Shown piece after piece: positions 43,853-52,128 of a stretch of DNA of 64,000 bases. The stretch comes from Ketobacter sp036337295 (GTDB lineage: Bacteria; Pseudomonadota; Gammaproteobacteria; Pseudomonadales; Ketobacteraceae), in contig JAYZEN010000003.1 of NCBI GenBank assembly GCA_036337295.1, positions 62,001 to 126,000 of the forward strand, written 5' to 3'. Within the stretch, counting starts at the first letter, position 1; each line of letters opens with the position of its first letter. The notes beneath the pieces are model-generated. The model did not search any database and was not told the origin of the DNA. It saw only the letters and a program-made list of their open reading frames with translations. A program made the translations under genes and the position numbers.

Positions 43853-45042
43853 GCGGAGAACACCAACGCCGAGATCATCAAGTTACCGTGCCGGCTTTTT
43901 CCATCCAGAAAGCAACCCTGCTCCCCGAAGGTGTACATGGCCATGATGGGCAAGTGCGGGTGGGAACGTTGCAGGTCATTGATCATAAGTTCCAGGTCCG
44001 ATTCAATGGCAAGCATGCAACCGGCACAGTAGATCATCAGCACACCCTTGGGCCGGGCGCCTTCTTCCAGCAGATCAAGGGCATTACAGAGCACGCGGTC
44101 AGCGCGATGAATCAGGCTGTCGCGGCTGCCTTCCATCAACACCAGTTCATCCCCCAGGCTTACCTCGGAAAACAGTGTCATGGCACCCTCTGCGGTCACC
44201 GTATGGGGATGGCTCAGCAGGAATTCATGGTAGTGATCACTGGCCCCCACCCTGCGCCCCAGTGGATGCAGGGTACTGGCGGCAAGCACATTGCCACCCT
44301 GCAGAAACCCATCGATGACGTTGCCGGCAAGCCGGTTATAGACCGCCGCTGCCGGAGTATGATCCAGGGTATTCAGCTGCCGACCGTCACAGCCGGTGAC
44401 CGTCACCACCTGCGGGCCGGGCTTGTAACCGGAGCTGAATGCGTAACCCAGGGGGCGCGAAGGGTATAGCACCAACACCACAATGTGATCGTGGCCTGCG
44501 GTCAGCGTGGACACCTGCTGCCACTTGCCACTGACGTCATTGTCGGCACTGCTGCCCCCCAGAATCGGCACGGTTTCCCCCACCACCGACTGGAATCCGG
44601 CGATGATGTTCTCCTCCTGCCCTGGTGGCAACATGCACCAGATCACCGCCGGGCTCTCATAGCCACGTCCGGATGCGTACAACGCCATATCCAACGCACT
44701 TTTGGCACTGGACTGCACATCATCCGGGTCCAATTGATGCTGGCCCACGCCGTAATGCCCCTGCGGATCTGAAATGGCAAACAGACTTAAAGTGGCATTG
44801 GTGTGGCCGGCATCTGCAGTGGATACACCAGGCACCATGCACAGCGCTCCCTTGCAGGAGCTGCAGCCGGCAATGATGCAGCCAAAGCGGGCTTCCAGTC
44901 CGGACACCAGCTGTTCTCCGGAAAATACCGTATTGAAAGCCACCACCAGCACGGTGGGGGCAAAGCCCTGCAGCTGGAGGCTCACTTCCTCCAAGGCCTC
45001 CGCCAGGCCCGGGGCACTGCTGCAGGCGGTTCTGACCTCCAT
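43849..45042 (-). CDS. FIST domain sensor protein (NosP-like)
   Basis: A 397-residue cytoplasmic protein with FIST_N (LVVAFNTVFSGEQLVSGLEARF, GCIIAGCSSCKGAL, PVILGGSSADND-like PILGGSSADNDVS) and FIST_C (ALDLLEEGARPKGVLMIYCAGC, PIMAMYTFGEQG). FIST proteins next to kinases include the NO-sensing haem protein NosP. Whether this copy binds haem cannot be told from sequence; His residues in SDHYHEFLLSHPHT are possible ligands. ATG 45042 has AGAAGGA 8 bases upstream; the longer frame to 45147 would overlap the upstream response-regulator gene. Same operon as the regulator at 45101 (58-base gap) and the kinase. Confidence 0.85.
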   Translation of the reverse strand: MEVRTACSSAPGLAEALEEVSLQLQGFAPTVLVVAFNTVFSGEQLVSGLEARFGCIIAGCSSCKGALCMVPGVSTADAGHTNATLSLFAISDPQGHYGVGQHQLDPDDVQSSAKSALDMALYASGRGYESPAVIWCMLPPGQEENIIAGFQSVVGETVPILGGSSADNDVSGKWQQVSTLTAGHDHIVVLVLYPSRPLGYAFSSGYKPGPQVVTVTGCDGRQLNTLDHTPAAAVYNRLAGNVIDGFLQGGNVLAASTLHPLGRRVGASDHYHEFLLSHPHTVTAEGAMTLFSEVSLGDELVLMEGSRDSLIHRADRVLCNALDLLEEGARPKGVLMIYCAGCMLAIESDLELMINDLQRSHPHLPIMAMYTFGEQGCFLDGKSRHGNLMISALVFSA

Positions 45043-45100
45043 CACGCCATTCCTTCTGTTGCGACGTCCATTGCTTCTTAACCTTAGCAGAGATTCCTGC

Positions 45101-46396
45101 CTAGCCACTGGCAGAGAGGACCTCTGCCTGCTGTGGGAAGCGCACATCGAAGATCAACCGGTGATCGGTATTGGCCTGCAAGCGCCGCAACTGGTGAATC
45201 ATATTGCGGGTGAGGGCGGTGCTTTTTCTGATCAGCAAGACACCCTGGGGAGAATACAGATCGCGTTGCAGTACCATCCCTTCCACCAGGGAACTGACCG
45301 GCACCATGATGCTGGCGTCACTCTCCAGGGTGGCTACTTCCATGGTAACGGTGCTGATGGCCGCCAACAGGCGTTCATCATAGCGCTGTGCCTGTTGCTG
45401 CAGTGCGGCAATAGTGGCTTCATGATGCTCCGGCTGCCCGGTTACCCAACCCACTGAGTATTCCACATAATCCACGGCCAGCATGAGGATGTTGGCGACG
45501 GGGTGCTGCTGCCTTCCCTCGCTGCTTGCGGGATAACCGGAACCATCCAGATAGGCCTTATGTTGTACCAGAATATCACTCAACTCTTGATAGACAGGAA
45601 ACGTCATAAGAATGCTGGTGGTGTGCACCGGATAACTGAGATAGGCGGATTTCTGAGCCTCGGTGAACTGCTGCTGTGGTACACCCAGCAACAGATCCGG
45701 CAGCGCCACTTTGCCGATTCCGTACAGTGCCGCGCCGCGCCGGATCAGCGCAATATCCGCAGCCTTCAAACACAGTTGGCCAGCGATTTGACGGGCCATG
45801 CTCGCCACTTTCAGGCTCGCATCCCGGTGCCCCCGCAGTTTCATATCCAGCAGATTTACCAGGCAATCTTCCGTCAGGTGATACTGATCCTGCAGTGATT
45901 GGTAGGCGTCCTTCACATATTGGTCGGACATGGCCATCTCGCGGGACTGACGTTCAACACATTGTTTCAGTTTCTGGTTTTCACGGTGCATTCCCAGCAC
46001 CACCTTGGCGTTGTGGTCCGTCTTAACCCTGGACGCCAGGGCACTGTTAATCAATTCAAGCAGCTGATCACCATCCCAGGGCTTGGACAGGTAGCCGTAG
46101 ATGCCGCCATCATTGATCGCCTTGATGGTGCATTCCATATCCGCATAGCCCGTCAGCAGGATGCGGGTGGTATCCGGATACAATGCACGGGCCTGGCAGA
46201 GAAATTCCGCTCCGTTCATTTGCGGCATACGCATGTCCGACACAATCACATCCACCGTGTTTTCCGCCAGCAACGCTAATGCCGCGGCGCCGGATTCCGC
46301 CCCCAGGGTCTCATAGCCCCGCCGTCGCAGCAGCCGCTGCAAAGACCGCAAAATGGCCGGTTCATCATCAACTAACAATACTCGTTTACTGCTCAT
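45101..46396 (-). CDS. Response regulator: receiver plus degenerate HD-GYP domain (HnoD-like)
   Basis: A 431-residue protein. Receiver residues 1-120 have phospho-acceptor Asp54 (VSDMRMP) and Lys in LSKPWD. A helical linker leads to an HD-GYP-like domain (~180-320): GHRDASLKVASMARQIAGQL aligns with the family start, but the metal-binding His-Asp reads LYGIGK instead of LHDIGK, and HP-x-x-G reads YPVHT. GYP survives (DGSGYP). Without HD the c-di-GMP phosphodiesterase should be dead, giving a regulatory protein like HnoD of the Shewanella H-NOX network. It is first in the minus-strand operon, divergent from H-NOX. Confidence 0.83.
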   Translation of the reverse strand: MSSKRVLLVDDEPAILRSLQRLLRRRGYETLGAESGAAALALLAENTVDVIVSDMRMPQMNGAEFLCQARALYPDTTRILLTGYADMECTIKAINDGGIYGYLSKPWDGDQLLELINSALASRVKTDHNAKVVLGMHRENQKLKQCVERQSREMAMSDQYVKDAYQSLQDQYHLTEDCLVNLLDMKLRGHRDASLKVASMARQIAGQLCLKAADIALIRRGAALYGIGKVALPDLLLGVPQQQFTEAQKSAYLSYPVHTTSILMTFPVYQELSDILVQHKAYLDGSGYPASSEGRQQHPVANILMLAVDYVEYSVGWVTGQPEHHEATIAALQQQAQRYDERLLAAISTVTMEVATLESDASIMVPVSSLVEGMVLQRDLYSPQGVLLIRKSTALTRNMIHQLRRLQANTDHRLIFDVRFPQQAEVLSASG

Positions 46397-46540
46397 CAGA
46401 GATTCCTCAATGGGTCTTCATGGATAGACCCCACAGCCGTAGCAAAAAGTCTGCCGCCTGCGCCAGGTGTACTAACCACCTGATTTTATAAGCCGGGGCT
46501 GAGATGACCCCATTCTGCCCAAGCGAGCCAAGCCATCGTT

Positions 46541-46567
46541 TTCGCATTCTGGGAATGAATACGCGAA
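46541..46567. promoter_or_regulatory. Nested inverted repeats, candidate activator (UAS) site
   Basis: TTCGC (46541) pairs with GCGAA (46563), and inside it CATTC-tgg-GAATG (46545-46557). The element is centred about 110 bases upstream of the sigma54-like -24/-12, the usual distance for an enhancer. The neighbouring sigma54 activator is the candidate binder. Confidence 0.4.
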
Positions 46568-46663
46568 GCCATCACACAGTTTTGCCAGGGCACCCTGCAG
46601 CGGCAGTTCGTTTCAGTTGCGCTAAGTACTTGTTTTTGCGTCAACCACAGATTAATTACGGAA

Positions 46664-46679
46664 TGGCACTCATCTTGAA
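46664..46679 (+). promoter_or_regulatory. Sigma54-type -24/-12 promoter upstream of the H-NOX gene
   Basis: TGGCAC-TCATC-TTGAA matches the -24/-12 consensus TGGCAC-N5-TTGCW except for one base (A for C in TTGC). It ends 56 bases before ATG 46736, and a sigma54-dependent activator is the third gene of the same operon. Confidence 0.55.
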
Positions 46680-46735
46680 GAGGAACAACGGGCAAGCTGT
46701 TCTAAAGTTAATAGAGGCGGATGAGGAGATTCGAT

Positions 46736-47272
46736 ATGAAAGGCGCGGTGTTCATAGCGCTGCAGGAAATGATCATGGAGGAGTTCGATCTGGATCTTTG
46801 GCACCAGTTGCTGGATGCTGCCGGTTCCGACGGCGTTTATACCGCCACCCTCAATTACGACGATCAGGCCATCCTCGACCTGGTGGCCGCACTCTGCACA
46901 CGCCTGGAGTTGAGCCGCGAAGACGCCCTGCGTCATTTCGGCCGTTACCTGTTTGGCTTTCTGCACCGGGGTTATCCGGTGTTTGCCGATTCCAAGCCGG
47001 ATTTTTTCGACTTCATCGCCAGCATCGACGGCGTGATACACATGGAAGTCATGAAACTGGACGACCAGGCCCGCCCACCCAAGATCGAGGTCCACCCCCA
47101 CCCCGCAGGCGGTATCCAGCTGTTTTACTCATCGGAACGCAACCTGTGCCACCTGGCGGAAGGCCTGTTGCAGGGCGCGGCCGATCACTTCGGCATTGCC
47201 ATTGAATTAGAGCAGGTCTGTTGCCACCTGCAAGGCGCCGACCGGTGTGAGTTCAGGATTAACCAGGCATGA
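46736..47272 (+). CDS. hnoX: H-NOX haem nitric-oxide sensor
   Basis: A 178-residue soluble haem protein that binds NO (and, depending on pocket, O2). The haem ligands fall on the canonical numbering: proximal His102 in DGVIHMEVMKL, and the propionate-binding triad Tyr131, Ser133, Arg135 in LFYSSERNLCHL. The N-terminal MKGAVFIALQEMIMEEF is typical. Bacterial H-NOX proteins inhibit a partner kinase when NO-bound. ATG 46736 has GAGGAG 8 bases upstream. It overlaps the kinase gene by ATGA, and a sigma54-like promoter is just upstream. Cys residues 138 and 162-163 near the C-terminus could be redox-active (inference). Confidence 0.95.
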   Translation: MKGAVFIALQEMIMEEFDLDLWHQLLDAAGSDGVYTATLNYDDQAILDLVAALCTRLELSREDALRHFGRYLFGFLHRGYPVFADSKPDFFDFIASIDGVIHMEVMKLDDQARPPKIEVHPHPAGGIQLFYSSERNLCHLAEGLLQGAADHFGIAIELEQVCCHLQGADRCEFRINQA

Positions 47273-48198
47273 GCAGCCTGGACAGCTACAAACGGGAGCT
47301 GGAGATTCAGCGTCAGGCGCGCCGGGTTGCCGAAGCCCAGCTGGAAGACAAGTCGCGGGAGCTGTACCAGAAGAACCAGGCCCTGGAAGCCGCGTTGCTG
47401 CAACTGAATGAACAGCAGGAATTGCTGATCGCCAAGGAAAAGCAGGCATCCATCGGCCAACTGTCCGCCGGCCTGGCCCACGAGATCAACAACCCCAATG
47501 CCTTTGTGCAAAGCAATCTGGAATCACTGCACAAGTACGTGTTTCAGTTAACCGACGCCATGCAGGTTCTGCTCAGCAAAATCGAGGACACCGATCCCCG
47601 CTTCGTCGACCGGTTCAAGCACAATCACGACCTGGATTTTCTGCTGCAGGACGTCTCCGACCTGATTCAGGAGTCGGTACAGGGCTCCCAGCGCATCCAG
47701 CGCATCCAGCGCATTGTTCAGGGCTTGCGTTATTTCAGCCATACGGACCAACGCGACGGCCGGCAGTTCGACATCAACCGTTGTATCCACTCCACCGTGG
47801 AGCTGATCTCCCTCGAACCTGAGCTGCAGGTCAGAATCAACAAGCAGCTGTCGGTCTTGAAGGATTGCGAGGGCAATCCCACTTTGATGAGCCTGGCCAT
47901 CGGCAATCTGCTGAAGAACGCAGCCCAAAGCCATCCGCGCTCCGGTGAGATCAGCATTCGCAGTGAACAGGTAGGACAGGAAATCCGCATTACCGTCAGT
48001 GACGATGGTGACGGCATTCCCCTGGACCAGCAGCCAAAAATTTTCGAGCCCTTCTACACCACCCGGCAGCCGGCCCATGGTCTGGGCTTGACCATCAGCC
48101 AGGCCATTGTGCGTCAACACGACGGCCGGATTGAATGCAGCAGCCAACCGGGGCAGGGCACGGACATCTGCATTCGTTTACCCACCGCACCCCAATGA
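47269..48198 (+). CDS. H-NOX-associated sensor histidine kinase (HnoK/HahK-like)
   Basis: A 309-residue soluble kinase with no TM. An N-terminal coiled coil (~5-58) leads to the H-box GLAHEINNPNAFV with His71. The ATPase domain has LAIGNLLKNAAQSH (N), DDGDGIPLDQQPKIFEPFYT (G1/F) and GLGLTISQAIVRQH (G2). There is no other sensor domain, so NO sensing is supplied by the co-translated H-NOX (4-base overlap). Likely receivers are the regulators at 48263 and 45101, whose receiver domains are closely related to each other. Confidence 0.93.
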   Translation: MSSLDSYKRELEIQRQARRVAEAQLEDKSRELYQKNQALEAALLQLNEQQELLIAKEKQASIGQLSAGLAHEINNPNAFVQSNLESLHKYVFQLTDAMQVLLSKIEDTDPRFVDRFKHNHDLDFLLQDVSDLIQESVQGSQRIQRIQRIVQGLRYFSHTDQRDGRQFDINRCIHSTVELISLEPELQVRINKQLSVLKDCEGNPTLMSLAIGNLLKNAAQSHPRSGEISIRSEQVGQEIRITVSDDGDGIPLDQQPKIFEPFYTTRQPAHGLGLTISQAIVRQHDGRIECSSQPGQGTDICIRLPTAPQ

Positions 48199-48262
48199 AC
48201 CACTCCTATGATCCAGGATTATGATCTAGGCTTAGGGGAAACCACTACCCATTGAGGCCACC

Positions 48263-49741
48263 ATGGACCAGGCAGCAACTCTGTTATTTGTGGATGACGA
48301 GCCCAATATCCTGGCGGCCCTGCGCCGCATGTTGCGCCGCAGCCAGTACCAGTGCCTGTTTGCCGGCAGCGGCGCCGACGCCCTGAAAATACTGGAAGAA
48401 ACCCCGGTGGACATCGTGGTGTCCGACATGGTGATGCCGGAGATGACCGGTGAACAGCTGCTTTCGGCCGTGGCGGAGAAATACCCGGAAACCATTCGCA
48501 TTGTGCTCAGTGGTTATTCCGACGAAGACCGCATCATGGCCGCCATCAACGAGGGCCGCATCTGGGGTTTTGTGCACAAACCCTGGAACGACTCTGAACT
48601 GAAACAGACCCTGGACCACGCAGTTTTCACCCAGCAGGTGATCGCCGAACGGGCCCTGTTGCGTCACACCATTGCCCAGTACCAGATCCGCCACAAGGAA
48701 CAGTTTTGCGATTTCATCGGCAGCTCCGTGGGCATGCAATTCGTGTACAACGCCATTGAGAAAGCCGCCCCCAGTAAAGCCTCTGTGTTCATCGTGGGGG
48801 AAAGCGGAACCGGCAAGGAACTGGCAGCACGGGCCATTCACGAATACAGCACGCGTAAGGAGCGGGCCTTTATTGCCCTCAACTGTGCCGCCATTCCCGG
48901 CGAACTGATGGAATCGGAAATTTTCGGCCACATCAAGGGCGCGTTTTCCGGCGCAGTCAGCAACCGGGATGGTGCCGCCACCCTGGCCAACGGTGGCACC
49001 CTGTTCCTGGATGAACTGTCGGAGATGGACATCAACCTGCAATCCAAGCTGCTGCGCTTTATTCAGACCGGCACGTTTCAGAAGGTGGGCAGCAGCAAGC
49101 AGGAGCGGGTGGACATTCGCTTCATCTGCGCCACCAACCGCGACCCTATGGAAGCGGTGAATGACAAAAAACTGCGGGCGGATTTGTATTACCGCCTGAA
49201 CGTGGTGGCCATTAACCTGCCACCGTTGCGGGATCGGGAGCAGGATGCACTGACCCTGGCTAGAACCTTCCTCGATCGCTTCAACCAGTCGGAAAACAAA
49301 GAGATCGTAAGCCTGTCCTCGGATGCGGAAAAGTTGATTACCCACTACGGCTGGCCCGGCAACGTGCGTCAGCTGGAAAATTGCATCCACAGCGCAGTGA
49401 TCATGTCCAGCGGCCCCCTGATCACCGGCCAGGACCTGGCCAATGCGCTGTCCATGCGTCTGTCGGACATCCTTCCGGAATCCACCCCCGATGGTGGCTC
49501 AGTACCGGCCCAACCCAATGGGCCCACTGAACGCCGCAAGGCCGACCCAACCGCCACAGCCCAGCCCCCAACCGGAGAAGACCGCGACATTCTGCCCCTG
49601 CATAAAGTGGAGGAGCAGGCCATCCGCCATGCGCTGGCCTACTGCGATGGCAACGTGGTGCGCGCCGCCAGCCTGTTGGAAGTTAGCCCCTCCACCCTTT
49701 ATCGCAAGATGCAAAACTGGGAAGATCAGCCTCCCCGTTGA
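48263..49741 (+). CDS. Sigma54-dependent response regulator (receiver-AAA+-Fis HTH), HnoC-like
   Basis: A 492-residue NtrC-class activator. The receiver (1-120) has phospho-Asp55 (VVSDMVMPE) and GFVHKPW. The AAA+ domain has Walker A GESGTGKE (179-186), Walker B LFLDELSEMD, and the sigma54-contact loop GAFSGA (226-231; the usual GAFTGA with Ser for Thr, a substitution that can be tolerated). The C-terminal Fis-type HTH is AIRHALAYCDGNVVRAASLL, then SPSTLYRKM. It follows the kinase by 64 bases. A sigma54-like promoter before H-NOX suggests autoregulation. HnoC, the transcriptional arm of the Shewanella H-NOX network, is the nearest analogue. Confidence 0.92.
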   Translation: MDQAATLLFVDDEPNILAALRRMLRRSQYQCLFAGSGADALKILEETPVDIVVSDMVMPEMTGEQLLSAVAEKYPETIRIVLSGYSDEDRIMAAINEGRIWGFVHKPWNDSELKQTLDHAVFTQQVIAERALLRHTIAQYQIRHKEQFCDFIGSSVGMQFVYNAIEKAAPSKASVFIVGESGTGKELAARAIHEYSTRKERAFIALNCAAIPGELMESEIFGHIKGAFSGAVSNRDGAATLANGGTLFLDELSEMDINLQSKLLRFIQTGTFQKVGSSKQERVDIRFICATNRDPMEAVNDKKLRADLYYRLNVVAINLPPLRDREQDALTLARTFLDRFNQSENKEIVSLSSDAEKLITHYGWPGNVRQLENCIHSAVIMSSGPLITGQDLANALSMRLSDILPESTPDGGSVPAQPNGPTERRKADPTATAQPPTGEDRDILPLHKVEEQAIRHALAYCDGNVVRAASLLEVSPSTLYRKMQNWEDQPPR

Positions 49742-49938
49742 ACAGGCCCCGCCGTCTCCTGTTGCAACATGAGAATTCATTTTCATTGTGCAGCGTAGAT
49801 TGGAAACCGGGGCTGGCACCGGCCCACCACCCAAAACGAAAACCCTCATAAATTCAATCCGTTACCAGGCATCCGCCCGCTGGCATGGTTCCCGCAATAC
49901 AGAGCAGAACCTTTATTCAGTGAGCCTGGAGCGATGTC

Positions 49939-51549
49939 ATGAACAAACTTTGCCTGTTAACCACCACCCTGCTGCTGACTGCCGGCAGCCCCGGTTACGC
50001 CTGGCAGCAGCAGGATAACCGTTATATCTGGGAGTTCCTGACCGACGCCCCCTGGCCCACCGGCTATAACCAGAACACCGGTAAACCGGATGCCCTGGCC
50101 TATCACTATGCCGATTATCCCAGGGAATTCTTCGCCCGCATCAACAACGCCCTGCCGGAAGCCCGGGTCAACGAAGCCTTCATGACCGACGATGCCGGTT
50201 CCAACATCACCCTGAAAGAAGAGGGCGAAGTGTTTGTCACCTTCATCCACGAAGGCGCCGGCTACAAAAATGCTTTTGGTTATTTCACGTTTGACAAAAA
50301 CAATCCCCCCACCTCCGCCGCCCAGGTTCGGGAAACCATCGTCTTCCCCAATCTGTCCTATCCTCATTTGGCCAACGGCCATCGCCTGAGTCTGGGCACC
50401 TTTCCGGCCGGCACCAGCATCGGTTTCTTCATTGCCGCCAATGGTTTTTCCTACTACACCGGCGTCAAAGACAGCGCCGTACCGTATTACTATTCGCTGA
50501 AAGACCTGAATCCGGAACAGGACCCCGCACTCAAGCAGCACAACGTGTTGCTGTACGATGATGAAGTGCAGGAAGTGATCATCGGCTTCGAAGACCTGCC
50601 GCGCACCTGGGGCGACAACGACTTCAACGACGCTGTGTTTTCCGTCAAGGCCACCCCGGCCAGCGCCCTCGACACCACCACCCTGGGCCTGGTGCCGGCG
50701 GTGAACGACAGTGACGCCGACGGTATTCCGGATGCCGCCGACGAATTCCCCAACGACTTCCGCCGAGTGTCCTCCAGTTACTATCCTTCCGCCAATTCCA
50801 GCAATACGTTGGCGTTCGAGGATAACTGGCCGGAAAAAGGGGACTACGATCTCAACGACCTGGTGGTGAGTGAGCAGGTACGCCTGGTGTACGATGCCAA
50901 CAACCAAATCACCGGCTTTATCCTCAACGGTGCCATCGAAGCCCGGGGCGCTGCCTTTCAAAACGGCTTTGCCCTGCGCCTGCTGAACGTGCCCGCCTCG
51001 GCCTTGCAGTCCGCCACGCTCACCATAGCCGGCGAACACTATCAGAAGCAGGCGGAATCCGGGCAAACGGACCTGGTGTTTCTGTTGTGGCAGGATACCC
51101 ACCGTTTCACCGACACCGGCGGCGAGGGTGCCTGTTCCCACTTCAACACCGTCAAATCCTGTCCACAACTGGACGCGATACCGTTCACGCTGGATGTGCG
51201 GTTTGCCAATCCGCAGGATAACCTGACGCACGCCCACTTCGATTATTTCCTGTTTCGCACACAATTTCGCGGCCGCGAAATCCACTTTGCGGATTACCCA
51301 CCCACCGATCGCTTTGACCTGACCCAGTTCGGCAAATTCGACGACACCAGCGATCCAGCACAGGGCCGCTATTTCCGCAGCGCCGACAACCTGCCCTGGG
51401 CCATCCAGATTGCAAAACCCTGGCGCCATCCCCGTGAATATATTGATGTGTTGTGGGCCTATCCAGATTATGAAACCTGGGTGGAATCCTCCGGTGAACA
51501 GGCCCGGGACTGGCATCAGACCAGTGACCGCATTCACCACTACTACTAA
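49939..51549 (+). CDS. Secreted LruC / DUF4114 domain protein
   Basis: A 536-residue exported protein with a signal peptide (MNKLCLLTTTLLLTAGSPGYA). A DUF4114-type region (~95-235: FIHEGAGYKNAFGYFTF, GFEDLPRTWGDNDFNDAVFSV) precedes a Ca-binding repeat (DSDADGIPDAADEFPND) and an LruC domain (~275-530: YYPSANSSNTLAFEDNWP, KGDYDLNDLVVSE). Such proteins are surface or secreted and probably Ca-stabilised; the function is unsettled. GGAGCGATGTC precedes ATG 49939. It precedes a small lipoprotein in the same direction and lies beside the polysaccharide cluster, so a matrix protein is a fair guess. Confidence 0.85.
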   Translation: MNKLCLLTTTLLLTAGSPGYAWQQQDNRYIWEFLTDAPWPTGYNQNTGKPDALAYHYADYPREFFARINNALPEARVNEAFMTDDAGSNITLKEEGEVFVTFIHEGAGYKNAFGYFTFDKNNPPTSAAQVRETIVFPNLSYPHLANGHRLSLGTFPAGTSIGFFIAANGFSYYTGVKDSAVPYYYSLKDLNPEQDPALKQHNVLLYDDEVQEVIIGFEDLPRTWGDNDFNDAVFSVKATPASALDTTTLGLVPAVNDSDADGIPDAADEFPNDFRRVSSSYYPSANSSNTLAFEDNWPEKGDYDLNDLVVSEQVRLVYDANNQITGFILNGAIEARGAAFQNGFALRLLNVPASALQSATLTIAGEHYQKQAESGQTDLVFLLWQDTHRFTDTGGEGACSHFNTVKSCPQLDAIPFTLDVRFANPQDNLTHAHFDYFLFRTQFRGREIHFADYPPTDRFDLTQFGKFDDTSDPAQGRYFRSADNLPWAIQIAKPWRHPREYIDVLWAYPDYETWVESSGEQARDWHQTSDRIHHYY

Positions 51550-51584
51550 TCGCTGATTGCCATGATTTGATTCGGGAGAACGCC

Positions 51585-52115
51585 ATGAAAACCTTACCTG
51601 CTATTACTCTGTCCCTGTCATTGTGCCTGTCACTGCCGCTGCTGGTCGCCTGTGGTGGCGGCGGCGGAGGCGGAGGTGATGACGGCGGCGGAAACGGGAG
51701 CAGCAGCGTCAACCAGGACAACACCGCTGCCGACACCTACACACCGGACGGTTCACGCCTGTTGTCCGCTGCCAATGCCTCCGACGATCTGTATGTGGAA
51801 CCGGTATTTGATTTTCGCTCCAGCCAGAACATCCAGCTGTACATCAGCGCGGTGGACGGTGATAACGCCCCGCTCACCTACAGTCGGATTTCGGTGTACC
51901 TGATTCCCGGTACCATCACTGAGTGGAATGACGAACTCATGGACCAGGCGGAACTGCTGACCCGTGGCATTACCAATGCCGATGGTCTGTTCAACCGCCA
52001 GCTCGACATACCGGATCATGGTCAACAACTGTTGCTGGTGCTCGACGCCATGGGGTTTGAGAACAAGCAGTTGGTGACCATCGACGGCACCAGTTTGACC
52101 CATCAGTTTAATTAA
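51585..52115 (+). CDS. Gly-rich lipoprotein, function unknown
   Basis: A 176-residue lipoprotein: signal peptide and lipobox (LPLLVAC), then a Gly/Asp/Ser linker (GGGGGGGGDDGGGNGSSS) and a compact beta domain (VYLIPGTITEWNDELMDQ, NADGLFNRQLDIPDHGQQL, LVLDAMGFENKQL) that reads like a bacterial Ig/carboxypeptidase-regulatory fold. ATG 51585 has CGGGAG 7 bases upstream. It is 35 bases after the LruC gene and 13 before a glycosyltransferase, so it probably joins that transcript. No family was recognised. Confidence 0.6.
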   Translation: MKTLPAITLSLSLCLSLPLLVACGGGGGGGGDDGGGNGSSSVNQDNTAADTYTPDGSRLLSAANASDDLYVEPVFDFRSSQNIQLYISAVDGDNAPLTYSRISVYLIPGTITEWNDELMDQAELLTRGITNADGLFNRQLDIPDHGQQLLLVLDAMGFENKQLVTIDGTSLTHQFN

Positions 52116-52128
52116 GCGGAGGTGCATC

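Larger units (their letters stand above)
46397..46735. other. 339-base divergent region between the FIST and H-NOX operons
   Basis: It contains a sigma54-like promoter for H-NOX (46664-46679) and nested inverted repeats (46541-46567) about 100 bases upstream that could bind the activator. It presumably also holds the minus-strand promoter of the HnoD-like operon, which was not identified. No gene or RNA was recognised. Confidence 0.6.

Noticed and set aside
49770..49785. TGAGAATTCATTTTCA as a Fur box before the LruC gene
   Set aside because: The arms match the hexamer pattern loosely, but alignment to the 19-base Fur consensus gives only about 7 matching positions.
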